64,000 nt of DNA, from NCBI GenBank assembly GCA_023376005.1, contig CM042179.1:19680419-19744418 (forward strand), in the 5' to 3' direction. The number at the start of each line of letters is the position of its first letter. Positions within the stretch are counted from its first letter, which is position 1. This document shows, in pieces, positions 25,352 through 35,612 of this stretch. The stretch comes from Doryteuthis pealeii (taxonomy: Eukaryota; Mollusca; Cephalopoda; Myopsida; Loliginidae). The notes below the pieces were generated by a model. The model saw only the letters and a list, made by a program, of their open reading frames with translations. It searched no databases and was not told the origin of the DNA. The position numbers and the translations under genes are program-made.

Positions 25352-26131
25352 AGAGAATTGCAAGGCATAACAATACCCAAAAGATCTGAATGTAAATAAT
25401 ATATTTAATATGAACTTAACCTAGAAAGTCAATTTAAATCATTTACATGATTTGCCTACATTTTTTTGAAATTGGAGCTTTATTTACATTATTTTGGATT
25501 ATTTTTCATCTTAGTCATTTTAATTTTGCAAAGTTTTGGCTGCTGATGTTCTAAATGGTTTCTTTCAGTTTTTTCCTTTTCTTTTAGTTGTAAAACATAA
25601 AAATGTTAAATTTTATATATATGGTTTTACGCTTGTAATTTACATGATTTAAAAAAATAAATTTACCAACTAGGGAGGGTGGTAAGGGGGAAAAAAAAAA
25701 AACTGAAGGACCATTTGGGGTGATTAACACAAAAGATGGAATATAGTCAATAATAATGTAGAATAATTAAAAGTATATTTTTTACACCCTCCGCCACAAA
25801 AAAATGTTAATTTATTTAAACATTCTGGGAAGATCTTGCTGGAAATTATAAAAAAGGAGAAATTCATAATGCTTTTTTATATGAAATTAATTAATTTATA
25901 AATAATGAATATCAAGATTAAAGAAATATGAATAAAGAATATGTATATGCACATATACACGATTGAATTGGAAAAAATTATTATAGAAACGAGAGAGAGA
26001 GAGACGTCGAGACGAGATAGAGATAGAAGGAAGAGAGAGAAATAGGAGATATGAATGATGAGAAATAGATGTAAGAAATTTCCAACATGCATAATATTCA
26101 GGGTATATATTGATAAATTTCAAAGGATTAT

Positions 26132-26169
<38 letters not shown>

Positions 26170-26230
26170 CTTATATAAGTTATATATATATATATTAATT
26201 ATATATACCACACAATAAATTTTTTTGTTG
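25352..26230. other. AT-rich sequence with GA and AT microsatellites
   Basis: A purine GA-rich run at 25990-26045 and AT runs at 26134-26163 and 26181-26193. Open frames on the minus strand here reflect the GA repeat. No gene. Confidence 0.55.
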
Positions 26231-26233
26231 TTT

Positions 26234-26438
26234 TCAGAACTGAGAAGTTTTCTGGATTAAGTTAGTGTGACAGTGTTTGATACGCATTCCGAAATTATTG
26301 ACCGATAGCAAAATAAATCCCACTAACAATGCCAAAAGCTGTCTTACCATAAGGGGATGGATGGCTGAAAGAATTGCCTTTATGATGAGGTGCATTCTTG
26401 CATGTTGATTTTGTCTGGTTTCAATGATTGGCATGACG
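26234..26438 (-). CDS. Unrecognised short ORF or candidate exon
   Basis: The minus-strand frame is open from an upstream stop near 26488 to a TGA at 26231-26233 and encodes about 66 residues from its first Met, with a hydrophobic stretch around residues 30-47 (LLALLVGFILLSV) that could be one membrane segment. Alternatively only 26348-26438 is an exon: it is bounded by a 'tatcattctaag' acceptor and ATG/GTAAGA, a close match to the donor consensus, and only this frame is open across it. No family recognised. It could still be chance in AT-rich DNA. Confidence 0.3.
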
Positions 26439-26872
26439 CTTAGAATGATAATAGTAAGGCTGGTATGAGGAGATTGATTGATTTATATAGTAAGTGTGTG
26501 TTCGTCTCCCAGACTTATCTCATATTTTTCCATTTCCATATTGAGAGATACAGATATATTTCTGTAGAACAGAATCTGTTTGATGGATAAACATTACTCG
26601 TTCTTTTATAAATCTATTCATAGATGAAAAAGATTATATAAAATATTAAAGACATCCCTATGGAAAGTTACTTCTAAGTGGTTAAATGATGTTAGTGGAA
26701 TGTATGATTTTAGGTCGAAGAATAAAGAAAGATGAAAATTTTCATATCATTATTCTATAATTTTATCTAGTAAAGCTAATATGGAGGTGAATGTGTTGTA
26801 AAAGGAATAGATTTGGCACCGTAAATTAAATCCTGGGTGCTGCTGTTTCACTTTGTGGACACATTGTTGTGA

Positions 26873-28654
26873 AGGGAATTGAGTCTATTCTCGTTTTCTT
26901 TAAGCATATGGATAGAATATAAGGGGAATGAATCTTTGCTTTCTAGCTATGGATTATATATAGGGAATGATATCTGTTCTCTTTCTAGCGTATGGATTAA
27001 TATAGGGGGAATAGAATCTGTTCTCTTTTCTAGCTATGGAATAAATAATAGGGGTGAATTCTGTTCTCTTTTCTAGCTATGGATAAATAAATAGGGGAAT
27101 GAATCTTGTTCTCTTTTCTAGCTATGGATAAATAATAGGTGGGAATGAATCTGTTCTCTTTTCTGCTATGGTATAAATAGGGGAATGATCTGTTCTCTTT
27201 CTAGTTATGGAATAATAATAGGGGATGATCTGGTTTCTCTTTTGCTAGCTATGGATAAATAATAGGGGGAAATGAATCCTGTTCTCTTTTCTTAGCTATT
27301 GGGATAAATATTAGGGGAATGAATCTGTTTCTGTTTCTAGGCTATGGAATAAAATAGGGAATGAATCTGGTTCTTCTTTCTAAGCTATGGAGATTAGAAT
27401 AATAGTGGGAGATGAATCTTTGTTCTCTTTTCGTAGCTATGGATTAAATAATAGGGGGATGAATCTGTTTTTTTCTAGCTATGGATAATAAATAGGGGAT
27501 GATCTGTTTCTTTTCTAAGCTATGGATAAAATAATAGGGGGATGAATCTGTTCTCTTTTCTAGGCTATGGATAAAATAATAGGGGAATGAATCTGTTTCT
27601 TTTCTAAGCTATGGATAATAATAGGGGAATGAATCTGTTCTCTTTTCTGCTATGGATAAATAATTAGGGGGAATGAATATGTTCTCTTTCTGAGCTATGG
27701 ATAAATAATAGGGGGGAATGAATCTGTTCTCTTTTCTAGCTATGGATAAATAATAGGGGAATGAATCTGTTCTCTTTGCTACTATGGATAATTTAATAGG
27801 GGAATGAATCGTTCTCTTTCTAGCTATGGATAAATAATAGGGAATGAATCTGTTTCTCTTTTCTAGCTATGGATAAATAATAGGGGATGAATCTGTTTCT
27901 CTTTTCTAGCTATTGGATAAATTAATAGGGGAATGAATCTGTTCTCTTTTCTAGCTATGGTAAATAATAGGGGAATGAATCTGTTTCTCTTTCTAGCTAT
28001 GGATAAATAATAGGGGGAATGAATCTGTTCTCTTTTTGCTAGTATGGATAAATAATAGGGGAATATCTGGTTTCTTTTTCCTAGCTAATGGATAATATAG
28101 GGGGAATGAATCTGTTTCTCTTTTCTAGCTATGGATAAATAATAGGGGAATGATCTGTTCTCTTTTCTAGCTATGGATAAATAATAGGGGGAATGAATTG
28201 TTCTCTTTTCTAGCTATGGATAAATAATGGGGAATGAATCTGTTCTGATTTTCTAGCTGATGGAATAAATAATCAGGGGAATGAATCTGTTTTCTTTTCT
28301 AGCTATGGATAAATAATAGGGGGATGAACTGTTCTCTTTGCTAGTATGATAAATAATAGGGGAATGAATTGGTTCTCTTTTGCTAGTATGGATAAAAATA
28401 GGGGATGAATCTGTTTCTCTTTTCTAGACTATGGATAATAATAGAATTGAATTCCTGTTTTTTCTCTTTTTCTAGCTATGGATAAAATTAATAAGGGGGG
28501 GAAAAAAAAAAAGTGAAAAAAAATCTGTTTTCTTCTTTTTTCCGCTAGTATGGATAAATAATAGGGGGAATGAATCTGTTTTTCTTGTTCTAGCTATGGA
28601 TAATAATAGGGAATGAATTGTTCTCTTTCTATGCTATGGATAAATAATAGGGGA
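26873..28654. repeat. 43-bp tandem array (about 40 copies)
   Basis: Unit begins GAATCTGTTCTCTTTTCTAG and continues CTATGGATAAATAATAGGGG plus AAT. Copies differ almost entirely by single-base insertions and deletions scattered at random, with homopolymer-length errors (the G run is 2 to 7 long) and a corrupted copy near 28490-28530. This pattern is more like uncorrected long-read sequence than evolved divergence. The 65-residue open frame at its left end has no meaning. Confidence 0.95.
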
Positions 28655-28881
28655 AAACTTTTTTAAAAATAGCAAATGCAGTCAAAGAGAAGGGGAAACT
28701 AATTGAAACTCTTGCCAATATGTTGGCAGGTTTTGGGGATTGTTTTAAGTTAGGCTCTCAGTAAAGCTGTAATGTGTTATTTGAAGAAGGTGATGGGCCA
28801 TTGTTAAGTAACCTTCCAATGAAGGAAATACAGTGGGTAGGATGGCAAATCAAAGGACATGAAAAGAGGTTAGTACAATAA
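28654..28881 (+). pseudogene. Unrecognised broken coding segment or terminal exon remnant
   Basis: Directly after the 43-bp array one frame runs 28654-28761 (36 codons), meets TAA at 28762-28764, then continues open for 38 codons to TAA at 28879-28881. Composition is balanced and protein-like: first part ..VKEKGKLIETLANMLAG.., second part ..CNVLFEEGDGPLLSNLP.. and ..MKEIQWVGWQIKGHEKR... AATAAA lies 16 bases after the final stop. A single internal stop between two well-formed halves suggests a pseudogene, a sequencing error, or two unrelated open stretches. No family recognised. Confidence 0.35.
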
Positions 28882-28973
28882 CAAAATATGTATTTGAATA
28901 AAAAGTTTTGTCGAAAAAATAATAAAAAATACTTCTGCATCAACTTTATCTGTACACAGTGATAAAGATGCCA

Positions 28974-29287
28974 TAAACACACACACACACACACACAATA
29001 TTTAGATTCAAAGATACATGTATAATACAACAATTGTATACACAGACTATTATACACGTGTTTGTGTACAAGCATGTGTGTACATGCACTACAAATATTC
29101 ATATGCATATATATTACAACACATACAACACACAAGCATACACACATGTACCTATAAGTATGTGCATACATATACACATCAAATATATGTCTACACAAAC
29201 ATACTAAAATTATTTTGTAAATATGTAAAAGAAAAACAATATTATTTCAATATGAATGTTAAGACTGTTCAGTCTTTTCTGATCATC

Positions 29288-29325
<38 letters not shown>

Positions 29326-29328
29326 AAA
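28974..29328. repeat. CA microsatellite and 32-base poly-A tract
   Basis: CA run at 28978-28998, diffuse CA/TA-rich sequence to 29200, and a poly-A of about 32 bases at 29291-29322. The long open frames on both strands here are low-complexity artefacts. Confidence 0.8.
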
Positions 29329-29619
29329 AATCTTCTTAAGTATCTATTTGAATTTATAACCAAAATTTCTTCTTATAAATTATTTGATAATTCTTTTAAA
29401 TTTTCATATACTCTTAATATATTTCCCATTTGTTGATGATAAACAGAAATTGTAAAAATCATGAAGTAGCGACTAAAAACTGGAAATCTTTTATTTATGC
29501 AAAGTACATAAATATGATTTAAAAATTCTGAATTATCAGATAAAAAATTCTTAATTCAAAATTTCTTTAAAAAACTTATTGAAAAATGAGAATTTCTTGA
29601 CTAAGTAATATATATTATA

Positions 29620-29657
<38 letters not shown>

Positions 29658-29664
29658 TGTGGTG

Positions 29665-29703
<39 letters not shown>

Positions 29704-29934
29704 TGCTTTGGAATGTAACCAATGGTATGAGAAAGTAAGACAATTATGGATAATTTGATCAATTGACAAATATTCCCCTCACCAAATGTATACTCAAATG
29801 TGCCATATTAAAAGAATAAACCATAAAAAATAAAATAATATAAATAAATAAATATATTGCTCTCCTATATAAGAGATGGAGCACTCTATGGCGGTCTTTT
29901 ACATACATAGAGATTGTGTATTAAACAGTTAAAA
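29329..29934. repeat. AT-rich sequence with AT/GT microsatellite
   Basis: An AT run at 29621-29655 passes into a GT run at 29656-29704. No gene. Confidence 0.7.
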
Positions 29935-30048
29935 TCCCCTTTGCGGTTAAGGTGTCTGACTGACACTGAACCGATTGGATTTCAATTCCAGCTGTAGGCA
30001 GCTTACAATGTCTAACCACACTAAGTCGAAACCTTTCTGTAGATGACT
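29935..30048 (+). mobile_element. tRNA-like SINE fragment (arginine-tRNA-like)
   Basis: GCGGTTAAGGTGTCTGACTG resembles an arginine tRNA D-arm and anticodon stem with box A, and GATTGGATTTCAATTCC 30 bp later resembles its T-arm with box B. It is followed by an unrelated tail ending 'gtcgaaacctttctgtagatgac' and an AT run. It differs from the SINE family at 8887, so a second SINE family is present. Confidence 0.6.
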
Positions 30049-30194
30049 ATATATATATATATAATATATTATATATATAGTATAAAAATATATAGATAAC
30101 CTATTTAATTTTCACCAAGAAAGGATCATCAGGGTTAATTGTAATGAATTAATCAAGAAATTTGATTATTAAGACAATTGTAGAAGTGAACAAT

Positions 30195-30482
30195 CAATTA
30201 TAGCTGTTAAAAACAGTTTCACAGTGAAGATGAACGCTATAGTTGATTGCCTCTTTTAAAAGTTAAAATATCAAACACTTTTTAATGCAATCGTCAACAT
30301 GGATATTGTCTGCTATTATAAAGAACTTTATTCTAACACGCATTATTTGAATATTGAACTGTTTTCCATCAGCAGTCACATTCGACATTTGACAGCAATT
30401 GTTTGATATTTAACTTTTGAATGACGCAATCAACTTATATAGCATTTATTCACTGTGAAACTGTTTTTTAATGGCTATAATT
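30195..30482. mobile_element. Inverted-repeat (MITE-like) element, 288 bp
   Basis: Both ends start AATTATAGC inward and stay complementary for about 90 bp: 'aacagtttcacagtgaa', 'gctata.gttgattgc', 'aaaagttaaa.atatcaaaca' on the left, with matching complements on the right. No internal coding. Its ends are unrelated to the 2251/7671 family. Single-copy in the window because it lies outside both palindromes. Confidence 0.8.
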
Positions 30483-31589
30483 GTAGGCACAAATCTTGGT
30501 TTTGGATGGTGATGCTTCTGTCAGACCAGCATACAATTTTTTGGCTTTTTTTTAATTCTTAGATTTAAATCAGAATCAAGGATCATCTCTAGAGGAGTTC
30601 AAAATATTGGATGATGCTGTTTGCATTTCATTTCATGCTAATATTCTAAGAATAAATAGTAAGACAGACTGGAACTCTTAACATCTGTAAAGACTAGAAG
30701 GGGAAAAACTGAATTCAAAATCAGGGATGTGATTCTTGCAATTCCTTCCCATAAAAATCTACAAACACCATCACAGATGTGGTGGTGGCTTCAATGGTGG
30801 GAAATATTACATTACTATTATGATATCTGAATGCCGAGTCTGGTATCATTATTGGTTAAAATAGCTAAAACTCAAGTTAAATTAAAGGAAAATAAATAAG
30901 TTCATAAATTTAGATTTTATATTCCTTTTCATACAAGAACTGCATTAACCTTTTCATATGTTAAAAAAAAAAAAAAAGAAAGATTTTGCCACATTTTTTT
31001 TGCAGACAAAAGTGAAATGCACATATTTACAAAGTGAAACTTTTCAACCAAATTGAACATGACAGTTCATAACTTTCCAGTAAGTTTTATCTTTTATCAT
31101 AAACTGTTGTTGATGATTGACATTTTCTTTATAAACAAAAAGATACAAAGAGGATTGAGGAGGAAGAGGGAGCCGGATTGCAATTTCATTTTACATTAAT
31201 GGCTTTGAGAGAAGCATGAATTCATTTACCCCCCCCCCCAGCTATGGTAAATAGTAGAAAAGAATCAAGAAGGAAAACACTGGATTCAACACACTGTATT
31301 TTGTTGAAAAATTAACCTTTGGTTGTATCCTTCATGTGGCAGAGGATTTGAGTAAATACAGAATGCACTCATTAAATACTAGCATTAATTTTATGGGTCA
31401 GCTTTCTACAACATATCCGCTGTCTTTAACAAATTAAGACTCAAGGAATTTGAGATATTAAAAGAGAAACAACAAAAAATAAGGTATAAAATTTAGGCAA
31501 TACAGTATAAAATAAAAAATTGGCAAAAATTATGCTTCTCTCTCTCTTTTGTCATGTGTAAATTTGTTTTTTCCATATTGTCTTCTTTT

Positions 31590-31634
<45 letters not shown>

Positions 31635-31899
31635 ATAATTTCTAAATGAATACAATTAGGTTTTTGACGGCAAAACTGTCTTAAGTTCTTGTAATACAAA
31701 CTGCAAATATTCACAGCTTCAAAAGGTACTTTCCACTTTTTACAAAAATATTTGTCTTATAGATACAAAATGTTTTTTTTTATTGATATCAAAAGAAATG
31801 GAGAAATTGATAAGTGTCATTAATATTGGAATTAAATAAGGAAACAAGTTAATGTTCTTTCAGAATATGCATTGATAGAATCAACATAATGAACAATAC
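30483..31899. other. AT-rich sequence, probable intron or intergenic
   Basis: Contains a C9-10 tract at 31230-31240, AT microsatellite at 31594-31636 and poly-A at 30962-30976. If the exon at 31900-32010 is real, this is downstream intron sequence. Nothing else recognised. Confidence 0.5.
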
Positions 31900-32010
31900 C
31901 TGCTGTTCCATTTGCTTTCACCTTCTCCATCCATCGTTGCCTTTCACCAAGAAGATGATCAGAATCTAAATCAACTGTGCGTGTAGGAATAAGTGATACC
32001 ATCACCAACA
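31900..32010 (-). CDS. Internal coding exon of an unrecognised gene
   Basis: On the minus strand, a strong polypyrimidine tract and acceptor (TTATTTCTTTTCTTTTAAG, ending at 32011) precede a 111-nt block that ends GGAACAGCAG before the donor GTATTG at 31899. Only one frame is open; the other two have stops. It encodes 36 complete codons with one split codon at each side (phase 1 at both ends), so it could be skipped without shifting frame. The peptide contains LVMVSLIPTRTVDLDSD followed by HLLGERQRWMEKVKANGTA, a normal composition unlike AT-rich chance frames. I do not recognise the family. No partner exon is found in the window, so flanking introns exceed a kilobase or the gene is cut by the assembly. 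Confidence 0.7.
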
Positions 32011-33484
32011 CTTAAAAGAAAAGAAATAATTCTACAATTAACAAAAATAACATAAAATGCACAAGTATTCTGTTAAAATTTTTATTAAAAGAATGATTTT
32101 CTTTAAAATAATGCCTTAAAATTTTGGTAAAAATTCTGATAATACAACAAAAGTTTATACTAAAAATATTTTTGGAACTAATTTCAATAAAATGGAGATT
32201 TATGGTTAATTCAATATTTTTCAGGGATATTTAAAAATAGTATTTCTATATTTCTTTTTAAAACATACATTTTATTTTGTACTCATCCATTAAAAACTAT
32301 TGAAATGATAATGGTATTTCTTAGAAATACAATATTGAAAATAAACAAATACGTGCTTTCATGTAGTTTGTTAACATCATACCATTTCTGCATATACATA
32401 TATTTCACTGCAAGTTTCACAAATATATATATTAAAAAGAACACTTATGGCAGTAAGAAATGTTCCATTCAAATGTCTGCTAAATAAAATTACATAATAA
32501 CACAATAGGTTTTTTATAACTGATCTCATATATAATGCTACTAATATAAACATTAAGGATTGTGAAATAACATTCTATGAAATGTATATTGTATACAATG
32601 TGACAATAAAAATAATCAGAAATTAACTTTATTTCCAAATATTTTAAAATATAGGAAAAAAATAATTGACATTTTTATAATACAAGATAATTGTTAAAAA
32701 TGGAGACAAATGTTATTAAATTCAATAAGAAAGTTTAAAGAATTTGCAGATAAAAGCCATGAAATTAGTTAAGAAAAAAAAAAAAAAAAAAAATGGAAAT
32801 TTGCAAAGATGAAGCAATTGGGCAGGGCTTTGGTATGTATATTAGGGCAGGTCAATTTTTTTGAACCATGATAATGGCATTGATAGTGATAGTTGGAGTT
32901 TGACATGATATATAAACAACACAATATTTTTCCCAAATCATTACTTGTTTTGTGGGCAAACAAATTTAAAGGTTGAAATTAAAGCTTTGGAAAATATAAT
33001 TTTGGGGAGAAGTGAAAGATTTTACGCACCATCAAAAGATTCTGTACATTGGGAGAAATAAAAAATGTGTAAAATGTCATTTAATAACATTTTTTTTCAA
33101 TTGAAACATTTTCATTGATCTCAATTCAAATAAAAATAAATAAGGATTATGAATATTTTTAAAAATTTCACTGGTGAAGACAAAATGGAGATTAATATAG
33201 TTTCTTTTGGTAATAGACAGTGATAAGATTGGCTTTTTTTCCGCCTTCTCAATATGGAATTCAGGATTTTTTATTTTTCAGTTCTTTGGTGAGTATCATT
33301 TAACTTTACACATTTTAAAATGTATGATCTTGTTATTGTGTAATTATTGTATGAAATATCAACTGCTTTGTTTTTAATTGTAAAATAATTAGTAATTTTG
33401 TATTTTTTAATGGCAACAGACTTAATTATTTGAAAAAAAGAAAAAAAAAGAAAGACAAAGCTTGTTTAATCAACATAGTTTGTT
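32011..33484. other. AT-rich sequence, probable intron
   Basis: Upstream of the exon in transcript sense. Poly-A at 32774-32793. No further exon recognised. Confidence 0.5.
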
Positions 33485-35500
33485 TAAATACAAAATTAAG
33501 TGTTTGTATTTTTAAATAACAAAAGTATTTTGTAAATATTTATATTTTCTAAACAGAATCCAAGTTTATCCAGTTTAGTTATTTCCTTAAAAAATACCCA
33601 TCCCCACTTGAAAATTGAGATTTTTAAATTGATTGCAAAAGGAAATAATTAGTATTTATCAAGCAGTGAACCCACAATTGTCTTTGTTGCATAGATCGGA
33701 AGGTGGATATATTTTGTTTTCAAGAGGGCCAGATAGATTAACAGAAAATCTCTTACTGCATGCAAAGTGAAAAGAATTGAGAAAGATTGGGACAAATTAT
33801 TTATTCTTCATGTTGTTGTAAACCATCTTAAGATCTGATGACTTTGCTGTAAAAATATAACAAAGAAAATTGCCAATCACATAGTTTGCACTTGTCCTCC
33901 TAACAAGAAGGTAATCTTAATTCTATACTTGTTTTTTTGTTTAATTTCAACTCATTCTATCCCAATTTTCAAATTTAAATTAATTGAAAAATATAAATTT
34001 ACCTTCCAATAATCTATTCTGGTAAATAATATTGTGACATTTTCCTTAATATTTGTCATATATATTAGGTCTGTTATTAAATGCATGCAAATTTTGAAAT
34101 TTCAGGTTCCATTGAAGAGAGGGAATATTTAAAGATTAGAGAGAGAGAAAAAGAACCAAAAACAAAGAAAAAACAGACATTTTTCCCAATGAAGAAACAA
34201 TGGATAACAATTTTGAACCAGGGAGAAAGTCTAATGGACCTTACAGGTTTTTAAAAGTCTCTAGATATTCTATGGAACTTATTAATGGTGATGTATCTTC
34301 AAACCTTGGGGCTTGCCTTGCTAATGCCTTTCTATTAGATCTGCAGGATATGGGAGTTCTTGATCCAAGAATTTGATTTAAAAACATATTCTAGATAAAT
34401 CTAGAATAAATAAAGGCAATAGTAAAAGTAACCAGCCATCAAGAAGCAGCTATTCATGATTATGACAATCTCATCTGCATTAGATTTGATTACAGAGTAG
34501 ATAAGTGTCCACTTTGCAATACAGAAGAAAATGGTGACAAAAAATGATTTTAAAAAAGGGACCAGAGCATACTTAACATTCACAAGAGAGATTGACATTT
34601 CAAGTAAATATCTCACCACAGAGTTATACCCAACATTAGTGCAACTAGTGTTCATACCTAACAGAGGATGATATGGCTGGTCTCAAAGAGTACAGAGAGT
34701 GGGAATACTGTTAAGGCAGTTTTGGTGAACAATACCAGGGGTTTTGAAGCAGGATGGTTACCATACTCTGGAGAGAAAAATAAAAAAAAGAAGGCACATA
34801 CCATTGCTTTTGCTCTTTTCATTTCATCAAAATGACTTCCATTAGAACATGCTTTTAAAACAATGATGAACTACAAGAAGCCCTACTATTTTCACTGGTC
34901 CTCTAGGGAAGAATTTGTGGAAATAATTATTATGATTTTGCCCCAGGTAAAATTTGAACTTATCAGTGGCTCTCTGGATAATTTTTTATCTCCCTGCAGA
35001 GGCAATGGATGATCTAAGTGGTGACCAATGATTACTTTCTTGATATGCTGTAGACATTTCTTGAAAGAAAAGTGAACCCTAGATTTGTTTCATGGAAGAT
35101 TGGACCTCTGAATTTAGCCATCAGGTTAATGTGTTTATGGACCAGAAGTGACTAGTCACTAAAACTGACATATTACGCACCATTATCTAATTCATAATTC
35201 ACGTGTATGCAGTCGGTTCAAAACATTCTATAACCACAATTATAAATCTTCAATATGATCGAAAGAATAAAACAGTCAAATGAAATACATAGTACAATGT
35301 TTTTGCTTTGCTTCTGGAAAATATTCTGTTGTGCAATGTTAAATGAATTGGAGGTGAGAGAAGAGGCCATAAAAAGATTTTTGTCCATTAGGTAAGTAAA
35401 CATTTATTCATACTTAATCAGTTATGTCAATTTACAAGAATAATTAGATTTCATTCAAATTACATCACAAAAATATAATCAAGTGAGGGTAATTTTCACA
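33485..35500. other. Unidentified, possibly decayed coding sequence
   Basis: 34080-35160 has a less AT-rich composition and short protein-like open pieces in several frames broken by stops (for example a piece ending ..VDKCPLCNTEEN on the plus strand near 34500, and one with ..NPRFVSWKIGPLNLAI.. near 35080). The mirror at 59280-60370 carries the same text with further indels. This could be an old pseudogene or transposon remnant; no family is recognised. Confidence 0.25.
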
Positions 35501-35522
35501 AATTGATTTTGCAAACCTACAC

Positions 35523-35612
35523 TTGCAGGTTTTTCACAGAATAAGATCCTAGAATCTCTAATGAATGGAACAGAATTGAAATTTCCAAAATTTACCAGCC
35601 AAACAAAGGTAT
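35523..35612 (+). pseudogene. Weak candidate exon or decayed coding piece
   Basis: A frame running through GFSQNKILESLMNGTELKFP, preceded by a 'ttgcag' acceptor-like site and followed by AAG/GTATGG. The mirror on the minus strand (about 58790-58870) shares ILESLMNGTELKFP but then differs by indels. Unrecognised and easily chance. Confidence 0.2.

Noticed and set aside
25201..25389. Open frame spanning the N gap
   Set aside because: It is open only because N codons contain no stop.
26873..28654. CRISPR-like array
   Set aside because: Units are contiguous with no variable spacers, in an animal genome.
29018..29045. Functional tRNA genes anywhere in the window
   Set aside because: All tRNA-like segments have broken stems or SINE bodies attached; none folds as an intact tRNA.
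28758..29326. Long opposite-strand open frames
   Set aside because: They consist of CA/TA-rich and poly-A low-complexity sequence.
33836..33872. CTGATGA-CTTTG...CAAAG-AAAA, hammerhead-like
   Set aside because: Stem II fits only with a bulge, stem III has a mismatch next to the obligatory A-U pair, and stem I is absent.
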